Part shown: positions 1 to 4,876 of the stretch, in pieces
How positions within the stretch are numbered: the first letter of the stretch is position 1
Layout of the letters: each line of letters opens with the position of its first letter
NCBI GenBank assembly: GCA_021791235.1
Contig: JAJYXA010000094.1
Span: forward strand, 1 to 9,330
DNA: 9,330 nucleotides
Source: Pseudomonadota bacterium
GTDB taxonomy: Bacteria; Pseudomonadota; Gammaproteobacteria; Burkholderiales; Thiobacillaceae
Direction: 5' to 3'
Notes under the pieces: model-generated
What the model was told of the DNA's origin: nothing
Seen by the model: the letters and a program-made list of their open reading frames with translations, nothing else
Databases searched by the model: none
Made by a program: the position numbers and the translations under genes

Positions 1-10
1 GCTCTTTTTT
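1..10 (+). terminator. Possible T-tract tail of an upstream terminator
   Basis: The window opens with GCTC followed by six T residues (5-10). This would fit the end of a rho-independent terminator for a plus-strand gene lying to the left, but the stem that would have to precede it is outside the window. The inverted repeat just after it (GGAGGG at 12-17, CCCTCC at 30-35) is on the wrong side of the T run to be that stem. Confidence 0.2.
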
Positions 11-95
11 GGGAGGGCAGCCGATCCTTCCCTCCGCATCCCACCGGACTGCCGGGCATGGCGTTTACCGTTTCCGACCACAACCGCAAGGGTGA

Positions 96-1094
96 ATGAG
101 CATGAAGAGAAGTCTGGCCTCCCTGGTGTCTTTCCTGGCTTTTTTGCTGAGTGCGGCTCAGGTCTGGGCCATGCCCTATACCGGGCTGGTTGCGTTCGGC
201 GACAGCCTCTCGGATGCGGGTGGTAGTCCTTCTGCCGTTCTGAGCATCTACAAGATGCTGGGCGGCAACTGTGATCCCTATCACCCGTGTCCGCCCTATT
301 ACGACGGGCGCTATTCCAACGGACCGGTCGCCGTGGAGCATCTGGCTAATTCCATTTTGCCGGGGGGCGCTACCCCCGCGAATTTCCAGGACTTTGCCGT
401 GTCCGGCGCCACCACGGGCATTGGAAACTACGGCGACGGCGGAACGGCCGCCCATGCAGGGGTGTATGGATTGCCCGGGATGGTTCAGCAGCTCGGAATG
501 TACCTGTCTGCATCGGGTGGCGTGGCTGATCCCCATGCCCTGTATTTCGTCTGGGGTGGCGCGAACGACTTTCTCACGCTTGATTCCCCCGTCCTCGCTG
601 CGCAGAACATCGCGAACTATGTGGGGGCGCTGGCGACAGCCGGTGCGGCACACATTCTTGTCCCCAACCTGCCGGACCTGAGCCGCACGCCCTTCGTCCA
701 GAGCGTGGGGCTGCAGACACAGGCCCACGCGTTTTCCACCGCCTTCAATTCGACGCTGGCCATCCAGCTGGGGAGCCTGGACCAGTTGTTCCCGGCTGCG
801 GACATCATCCAGTTCGACACCTATTCCTTCCTCAACGACGTAGTCATGAATCCTGCCAAGTACGGGCTTTCCAATTCGCAGGACGCCTGTCTGCCCTCGC
901 TCCCGGGGGCGCCCTGCGCCAATCCCGACAGCTACGTTTTCTGGGATTCGTTTCACCCGACCACGGCGGCCGATGCCGTCATCGCCTCCGCCTTTGCCAG
1001 GTCCGTTCCGGAACCCGGAACGATGGCGCTGCTTGCCGTGGGGCTGCTTGCGTTGTTTTATGCGGGCAGCCAGCGGCGCATGTCCGGCCGGTGA
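96..1094 (+). CDS. Exported SGNH/GDSL-family hydrolase with PEP-CTERM tail
   Basis: Predicted secreted esterase/lipase of the SGNH (GDSL) superfamily, 332 aa. A signal peptide is visible (Met-Lys-Arg, then a hydrophobic stretch to about residue 24, likely cleavage after VWA at 25). SGNH blocks are in order: FGDSLSD with nucleophile Ser37, the block II Gly near 104 (AVSGATTG), block III GGAND with Asn157, and block V DSFHP with Asp284 and His287, so the catalytic set is complete. The C-terminus (304-332) is VPEPG, a hydrophobic helix and a basic end, the PEP-CTERM signal that exosortase/EpsH systems recognise; the mature protein would be handed to the envelope or extracellular matrix. Two starts are possible: ATG 96 and ATG 102. 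AAGGG at 88-92 is 3 bases from the first and 9 from the second, so 102 (MKRSLASL) may be the true start. The substrate cannot be deduced. No exosortase gene is present here. Confidence 0.93.
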   Translation: MSMKRSLASLVSFLAFLLSAAQVWAMPYTGLVAFGDSLSDAGGSPSAVLSIYKMLGGNCDPYHPCPPYYDGRYSNGPVAVEHLANSILPGGATPANFQDFAVSGATTGIGNYGDGGTAAHAGVYGLPGMVQQLGMYLSASGGVADPHALYFVWGGANDFLTLDSPVLAAQNIANYVGALATAGAAHILVPNLPDLSRTPFVQSVGLQTQAHAFSTAFNSTLAIQLGSLDQLFPAADIIQFDTYSFLNDVVMNPAKYGLSNSQDACLPSLPGAPCANPDSYVFWDSFHPTTAADAVIASAFARSVPEPGTMALLAVGLLALFYAGSQRRMSGR

Positions 1095-1104
1095 TCTGGC
1101 CCGG

Positions 1105-1731
1105 CTAGCACCCCGGGCATTCGCTATCCGCCAGAAATTTTTCGAGGCCCGCCCTGGCGGCGCCGATCCAGGGGGCGCCGTGGGCGAACAGCAGGTGGTC
1201 GAATTCGCGTTCGCGCAGGTGCTTCAGGAACGCCTTGCGCAGGCCGTTCTTGACGCCTTCCGGGTCGTCGCCCATGTAGGCGTCCGGCACGAAGCCGAGC
1301 TTGCCCCGCTCGCGCACGATGGCGTCGCCGACGCTCAGGATGCCGCCGTGCAGCGGCAGGTAGAGCGCGGTTTCCTCGGGGCATAGCGCGGCGACCTTGA
1401 GGGCGAGGACGCCGCCAGGCAGGGTCTTGCCGTGGCTGAAGCCCTTGACCTGTTCGCCGTGGGTGAATTCGTGCAGGCCGTCCTTGTGGCACCAGACCTG
1501 CGCGCCATACCGTTCTTCGAAGCGGTCGCTGTGGCGATAGTGGTGGCGGTTGGTCAGGTAGACGTGCTGCGGCGCGCCGTGCGCCGCGAACCACTCGATG
1601 CCCTGTGCCGGCACGCGTGGGTCGATCAGCACGGGCGGGTCGGTGGCGTTGGTGTAGTAGGAGTGGACATAGGCCTGGATGCCTTCGTGGAAGGTCTTCC
1701 AGTGAAACACGCCGGGCAGGATTTCCTTCAT
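1105..1731 (-). CDS. MBL-fold metallo-hydrolase-like protein with degenerate metal site
   Basis: A 208-aa protein recognisable as metallo-beta-lactamase fold. It starts with a typical 'EILPGVFHW' strand, has a VLIDPRVP turn (34-41), the loop LTNRHHYRHSDRF (59-71) where the family has THxHxDH, a GD motif at 135-136 (SVGDAI) and a late AHGAPW with His185. Asn61, Tyr65 and Arg66 occupy positions usually held by metal-binding His, Asp and His, and the 'GHS' before PEETALYLP reads ALC (115-117). Only His63, Asp136 and His185 look kept, so the usual two-metal centre is probably absent or altered. Related 'TNRxH' MBL proteins are known but uncharacterised to my knowledge. The protein ends in CPGC. 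ATG at 1731 has AAAGG about 8 bases upstream. It has no signal peptide, so it is cytoplasmic. It is convergent with the SGNH hydrolase (10-base gap) and divergent from the SDR gene. Confidence 0.85.
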   Translation of the reverse strand: MKEILPGVFHWKTFHEGIQAYVHSYYTNATDPPVLIDPRVPAQGIEWFAAHGAPQHVYLTNRHHYRHSDRFEERYGAQVWCHKDGLHEFTHGEQVKGFSHGKTLPGGVLALKVAALCPEETALYLPLHGGILSVGDAIVRERGKLGFVPDAYMGDDPEGVKNGLRKAFLKHLREREFDHLLFAHGAPWIGAARAGLEKFLADSECPGC

Positions 1732-1829
1732 GGCGGGACCTTTCTTTCAGACCGTACCACTCCAGTAAAGACGACGCCCACGCAAAGGAAAGCCGCCCGT
1801 GATGGTTCGCGGGGGTTCCGGTTGCCATC

Positions 1830-1855
1830 TATAACGGAGGGCATGTCTTGGAGAA
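1830..1855 (+). promoter_or_regulatory. Start region of the SDR gene: candidate -10 and two stacked ribosome binding sites
   Basis: TATAAC at 1830-1835 resembles a -10 box; no convincing -35 is seen 16-18 bases upstream (TTCGCG at 1807-1812 is the only candidate). GGAGGG (1836-1841) lies 6 bases before a TTG codon at 1848, and GGAGAA (1850-1855) lies 7 bases before ATG 1863. If transcription starts just after this -10, GGAGGG would fall outside the transcript and only the ATG start would be served. Confidence 0.3.
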
Positions 1856-2567
1856 ACATCCGATGCGAACGATACCTGGCGTGATGATCACCGGCGCCAA
1901 CCGCGGCCTCGGGCTGGAATGGACACGGCAGTATGCCGAGGCCGGCTGGCGGGTGTTCGCCAGTTGCCGTCGCCCCGAGGAAGCCGACGACCTCAAGGCG
2001 CTGGCCGATGGGCATCCACGGGTCAGTGTGCACCGCCTGGACGTGACCGACAGCGAGCAGCTGCGCACCCTGCAACTCGATCTGGAAGAAGCCCGGATCG
2101 ACGTGTTGCTCAACAACGCGGGCGTGTACCTGGACAAGTTCATGGGGGACGTCGGCGGCATCGACTACGACGTCTGGCTGCGCAGCTTCGCCGTCAACAC
2201 GTTGGGGGCGGTGCGGGTGAGCGAAGCCTTCATCGGACAGGTGGCGCGCAGCGAGAAGAAACTGGTGGTGGCGATCAGCAGCCACATGGGGTCCATCGCC
2301 GAGATCGGTGCGCCCGGCAACTACGCCTACCGCTCCAGCAAGGCGGCCTTGAATGCTGCGATGAAGGGGCTCTCGCATGCGCTCGCGCCACGCGGCATCG
2401 GCGTCCTGCTGCTGCATCCGGGCTGGGTGAAGACCCGCATGGGCGGGCCGGATGCGATGCTCACCCCCGCGCAGAGTGTCCGCGGCATGCGTGCCTTTGT
2501 GGATAACTTCCAGCCGGAGATGAGCGGACGCTTCTTCCGCCACGACGGCAGCACACTTCCCTGGTGA
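1848..2567 (+). CDS. Short-chain dehydrogenase/reductase (C-factor/CsgA-like)
   Basis: NAD(P)-dependent oxidoreductase of the classical SDR family, 239 aa from TTG 1848 or 234 aa from ATG 1863. Rossmann fingerprint TGANRGLG (15-22), DVTD (65-68) for the adenine pocket, NNAG (89-92), Asn117 in AVNTLG, the catalytic-serine segment ISSHMGSI (143-150, Ser145 most likely), and YRSSK with Tyr161 and Lys165. PGWVKTRMGG (191-200) follows the active site. The layout, including the ending in DGSTLPW, is that of the C-factor/sniffer-like SDR subgroup. Arg at 41-42 (SCRRPEE) after the second strand suggests NADPH preference (inference). Cytosolic; substrate unknown. It stands alone: divergent from the MBL-fold gene with a 116-base spacer and convergent with the LTxxQ protein gene (33-base gap). 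Confidence 0.93.
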   Translation: MEKHPMRTIPGVMITGANRGLGLEWTRQYAEAGWRVFASCRRPEEADDLKALADGHPRVSVHRLDVTDSEQLRTLQLDLEEARIDVLLNNAGVYLDKFMGDVGGIDYDVWLRSFAVNTLGAVRVSEAFIGQVARSEKKLVVAISSHMGSIAEIGAPGNYAYRSSKAALNAAMKGLSHALAPRGIGVLLLHPGWVKTRMGGPDAMLTPAQSVRGMRAFVDNFQPEMSGRFFRHDGSTLPW

Positions 2568-2600
2568 TCATTCGATCGTGGCGATGGCCAGCGGTTTTGC

Positions 2601-3254
2601 TCACTTGGTGTTGTTGGGTGCCCAGCCCCTGCGCCAATAAGTGCGCAGCTTCTCCTGCTGTTCCTTGGTGAGGACGGCTTCCATGCGTTTCTGCGCCGCC
2701 ACCGAGGAGTCGTACATTTGCTGCTGGAGTTTGCCGAACTCCTTGTAGGCGTGGTCGATGGCAGCCTCGTCCCGCTTCGGGGCCAGGTTCAGGTCGCGCA
2801 ACCTGGCCTGCTGGTTCATCATCTCGCCCATCAGGGCCCAGTGTGCCTTGCGGGTTTCATCCTGGATCTTGTTGATCCTGGCCTGCTGCTCTGCGCTCAG
2901 GTCGAGCCCGCTTCCCCAATACGGGCCCATCATCATGCCGGGGCCCATCCCGTAGCCCCCCATCATTCCGTAGCCGCCCCCGCCCATCATGCCGGGGCCC
3001 ATGCCGTAACCCCCGCCTCCCATCATGCCGGGACCCATTCCATAACCTCCATAACCGCCCATCATGCCGGGCCCCATTCCGTAGCCCCCACCCCCCATCA
3101 TCCCGGGGCCCCCTCCGTAACAGCCGGGCGTGCCGGGGCCACCCTGGCATGGGGGGGGAGGCGGGTCGGCGGCGAGGAGGAGGGGAGTCGTTCCGGTCAG
3201 GGCGAGTGCGAGGCTACAGGCAGCCAGCCGGGTGAAGTGTCGTGTGCTGTTCAT
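2601..3254 (-). CDS. Spy/CpxP-like periplasmic LTxxQ protein with Gly/Met-rich repeat
   Basis: A 217-aa exported protein of the LTxxQ/metal-resistance type (Spy, CpxP, CnrX/ZraP-like relatives), which act as periplasmic chaperones or metal-binding envelope stress proteins. A signal peptide covers residues 1-29 (cleavage after LLLAA). Next come a Pro/Cys segment (30-46, Cys36 and Cys45) and a charge-free Gly/Met/Pro/Tyr repeat (49-110) with five GPGMM copies. The C-terminal half is helical, with two degenerate LTxxQ motifs: LSAEQQARI (119-127) and LTKEQQEKL (195-203). The reading frame continues upstream, but ATG 3254 is chosen because AAAGGA lies about 8 bases before it and a signal peptide begins there. 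It is the second gene after the SHOCT protein (59-base gap), probably co-transcribed. Copper or another soft metal is the likely ligand given the methionines (inference). Confidence 0.9.
   Translation of the reverse strand: MNSTRHFTRLAACSLALALTGTTPLLLAADPPPPPCQGGPGTPGCYGGGPGMMGGGGYGMGPGMMGGYGGYGMGPGMMGGGGYGMGPGMMGGGGYGMMGGYGMGPGMMMGPYWGSGLDLSAEQQARINKIQDETRKAHWALMGEMMNQQARLRDLNLAPKRDEAAIDHAYKEFGKLQQQMYDSSVAAQKRMEAVLTKEQQEKLRTYWRRGWAPNNTK
2925..3110 (-). repeat. In-gene tandem repeat encoding GPGMMGGGGYGM-type units
   Basis: Within the LTxxQ gene, five imperfect units encoding GPGMM begin at residues 49, 61, 74, 86 and 104, spaced 12, 13, 12 and 18 residues. Each is followed by runs of Gly and a Tyr-Gly-Met. 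The stretch 49-109 carries 17 Met and no charged residue. Repeated DNA words such as CCCATCATGCCGGG and CCGTAGCCCCC are visible on the plus strand, so unit number could vary by slippage or recombination. Confidence 0.85.
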
Positions 3255-3313
3255 GGCAATTTCCTTTCGCAAGCGGGGTTGGTGAAGCGCCTGGAACGAC
3301 AGGGGCATGCTCC

Positions 3314-3583
3314 CTATTTGTCCAGGAGGTCGTCCCGTTTCTGGAGATACTCGTCGCGACCGATTTCGCCGCGCGCGTAGATTTCCTTGAGAATGTCGAG
3401 CGGGGTTTTTTGTTCCGGGCGGACTTCGCTGGCGTCCTTGTCCCGGGGTTTGGCAAACAGGTATTTCAGCAGGGCGATGATCAGCAGGAAGGGGATCCCC
3501 CACATCAGGATCATCCAGAAGGCGCCGAACAGCATGCCGAACCCGCCATCGAACATCCATCCATGATTGTAGGGACCGTACAT
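3314..3583 (-). CDS. Small membrane protein with C-terminal SHOCT domain
   Basis: An 89-aa protein. Residues 1-14 are aromatic- and Gly-rich (MYGPYNHGWMFDGG) and are followed by a long hydrophobic segment (about 15-44) that would make one or two membrane passes. A charged linker (KPRDKDASEVRPEQKT) leads to a SHOCT domain at the end (about 62-89; LDILKEIYARGEI, then DEYLQKRDDLL). SHOCT is a short helical domain often found at the C-terminus of small membrane or lipid-associated proteins; its role is unclear. The ATG at 3583 has only a weak upstream purine run (GACGAG). It is the first gene of the minus-strand unit with the LTxxQ protein, a pairing suggesting a joint envelope function (inference). 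Confidence 0.85.
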   Translation of the reverse strand: MYGPYNHGWMFDGGFGMLFGAFWMILMWGIPFLLIIALLKYLFAKPRDKDASEVRPEQKTPLDILKEIYARGEIGRDEYLQKRDDLLDK

Positions 3584-3665
3584 GGTGTCTCGTCTTTCGT
3601 GGAAGGTTTACTGAAGGGGGTGGGTCGGGCTGGATGTGAAACAAGGCTTCCAGAAAATCCGACAG

Positions 3666-3702
3666 GCCAGTCAACTATAGTCATGCTGGCACCAAATACA
3701 AA
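3666..3702 (-). promoter_or_regulatory. Candidate promoter/operator of the SHOCT-LTxxQ unit
   Basis: Read on the minus strand, TATAGT (3674-3679) makes a fair -10, with TTTGTA or TTGTAT (3696-3702) as a weak -35 at 16-17 bases. The -10 sits inside the self-complementary octamer ACTATAGT (3674-3681), itself flanked by an inverted repeat GCCAG (3666-3670) / CTGGC (3686-3690), which could be a regulator site. Prediction by eye. Confidence 0.35.
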
Positions 3703-3726
3703 CGGCGCCGGCGGGGGGCTTGCAGC

Positions 3727-3755
3727 TTGACGCAACCATGGGCGTAGCCAAGAAT
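3727..3755 (+). promoter_or_regulatory. Candidate sigma-70 promoter of the NTF2-cupredoxin-GGDEF/EAL operon
   Basis: TTGACG (3727-3732, five of six consensus bases) and AAGAAT (3750-3755, four of six) are separated by exactly 17 bases. This would start transcription near 3762, about 36 bases before the ATG at 3798, with the strong AAGGAA ribosome site in the leader. It lies within the shared divergent spacer. Confidence 0.45.
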
Positions 3756-3797
3756 ACCGCACCTGCATTCGGTGACTTTCGGAAAAGGAACTCTACG

Positions 3798-4229
3798 ATG
3801 AAGCATGCCCTCGGGTTGCTGTGCTGCTTTGCTTTTGCGACGGCCGCGACGGCCGGCCCGCTCGACGAGAAAAAGGCGGAAGCCCATCTGCAGGCAGTGG
3901 CCGCGGGCGACGTCGAGGCGCTGATGCGCGACTACGCCGACGACGCCTACATGGACTGGGTTGGCGGCCCGCTCGACGGACGCTACCGCGGCAAGGCGGC
4001 GATCCGCGAGGTGTGGAAGAAATTCGCCGCCCTCAGCGACGGCCAGCCGCGCCCGGCGAAGTTCGGCAAACTGCTACAGCAGGCCAATCCCAAGGGCGCT
4101 ACGCTGGAAACCGCTGCCGAATATGGCGGCAAGACCACGATCAAGGTCTGGCACGTGCTGGTCTACCGCGATGGCGAACTGACCACCGAGGTTTGGCAAA
4201 TTGCTCCTGCACTGAAAGTCGGCGAGTGA
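3798..4229 (+). CDS. Exported NTF2-like (SnoaL/nuclear transport factor 2 fold) protein
   Basis: A 143-aa protein. Residues 1-19 form a signal peptide (MKHALGLLCC, then a hydrophobic run, cleavage after ATA). The mature part begins with the NTF2-type opening helix EKKAEAHLQAVAAGDVEALM, then DYADDAYMDW and GRYRGKAAIREVWKKF, the hallmark 'G-x-GKAAI' turn of SnoaL/NTF2-like proteins, and ends in beta strands with KVWHVLVYRDG and EVWQIAP. NTF2-like folds hold small ligands or act as binding partners; catalytic residues are not evident. ATG 3798 is preferred to an upstream TTG at 3720 because AAGGAA lies about 8 bases before it and the signal peptide starts there. It is first in an operon with the cupredoxin (4-base overlap) and the GGDEF-EAL protein, so a periplasmic accessory or binding role in the same pathway is likely (inference). 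Confidence 0.87.
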   Translation: MKHALGLLCCFAFATAATAGPLDEKKAEAHLQAVAAGDVEALMRDYADDAYMDWVGGPLDGRYRGKAAIREVWKKFAALSDGQPRPAKFGKLLQQANPKGATLETAAEYGGKTTIKVWHVLVYRDGELTTEVWQIAPALKVGE

Positions 4230-4873
4230 GTGTGCCGCGGCGTCGCATCGCCGCGCTCGCTGCCGTTGCTTGCCTGGCCGTACTGGATGCCAGTGCTGCA
4301 AACTTCGAGGCCAGCATTCGCTCGCCGGCGGGTGCGCCGGTCGAAGATGCGGCCGTGGTGCTGGAGCCGGTGTCGGGCAGGGTGCCGCAGCCCAAGACGC
4401 AGGCAAGCATCGAGCAGCGCGACCGTGAATTCGTGCCCTATCTGAGCATCGTGCAGAAAGGAGCCGCGGTGTACTTCCCCAACCGCGACAAGCTCAAGCA
4501 CCACGTCTATTCCTTTTCTCCGGCCAAGACTTTCGAAATCAAGCTCTACGCCGGCCAGCCGGCGCAGCCGGTGATTTTCGACAAGACGGGCGAAGTGGCG
4601 CTGGGCTGCAACATCCACGACTGGATGGAGGCCTACGTGCTGGTCGTCGACTCGCCCTGGTTCGGCAAGACCGGGACCGATGGCATCGCCCGCATCGCCG
4701 GAGTGCCCGCCGGCAGCTACCGCCTGCGCATCTGGCATCCCCGGCAATTGGCTGCCTCCGCCACGCAGGATGTGGTGATCGGCGCCACCCCGGCACAGCG
4801 CGCCGAACTCGTCCTCGACGTGGCGCCGCGCGGGCCGCACCACAAACCGCCAGCCGACTCCGGCAGCTACTGA
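4226..4873 (+). CDS. Exported cupredoxin-like protein ('methylamine utilization protein' type)
   Basis: A 215-aa protein from GTG 4226 (213 aa from GTG 4232). Arg-rich start, hydrophobic core and DASA (21-24) make a signal peptide cut near residue 25. The middle is a plastocyanin/azurin-like domain: VYFPNRDKLKHHVYSFSP (82-99) supplies His93, and LGCNIHDWM (126-134) supplies Cys128, His131 and Met134, the His-Cys-His-Met pattern of a type 1 copper site. A short carboxypeptidase-regulatory-like beta domain follows (about 150-200, GTDGIARIAGVPAGSYRLRIWHP). Databases usually label such proteins 'methylamine utilization protein', but no mau genes are present, so that name says little about function. 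Electron transfer or copper/redox sensing in the periplasm is plausible. The GTG overlaps the TGA of the NTF2-like gene (GTGA), indicating translational coupling; no strong Shine-Dalgarno is seen. Confidence 0.88.
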   Translation: MSVPRRRIAALAAVACLAVLDASAANFEASIRSPAGAPVEDAAVVLEPVSGRVPQPKTQASIEQRDREFVPYLSIVQKGAAVYFPNRDKLKHHVYSFSPAKTFEIKLYAGQPAQPVIFDKTGEVALGCNIHDWMEAYVLVVDSPWFGKTGTDGIARIAGVPAGSYRLRIWHPRQLAASATQDVVIGATPAQRAELVLDVAPRGPHHKPPADSGSY

Positions 4874-4876
4874 CGC

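Noticed and set aside
12..35. Inverted repeat GGAGGG/CCCTCC as a terminator
   Set aside because: The T run precedes it on the plus strand, and the minus strand has an A run after it, so neither orientation makes an intrinsic terminator.
1098..1118. GC-rich hairpin (GCCCGG/CCGGGC) between the convergent SGNH and MBL genes as a terminator
   Set aside because: No T run follows on either strand and it overlaps the end of the MBL-fold coding region; such short repeats are common in high-GC DNA.
1843..1884. 13-codon ORF (ATG 1843) overlapping the SDR start, as a possible leader peptide
   Set aside because: GGAGGG is only one base from this ATG, too close for initiation, and the peptide has no attenuator-like content.
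1728..2543. 271-codon minus-strand open frame over the SDR gene
   Set aside because: Shadow of the SDR gene, which has every family motif in the plus frame.
3255..3674. Upstream extension of the LTxxQ gene reading frame to 3674
   Set aside because: It overlaps the SHOCT gene in another frame, lacks any domain, and an internal ATG with a good ribosome site and signal peptide is at 3254.
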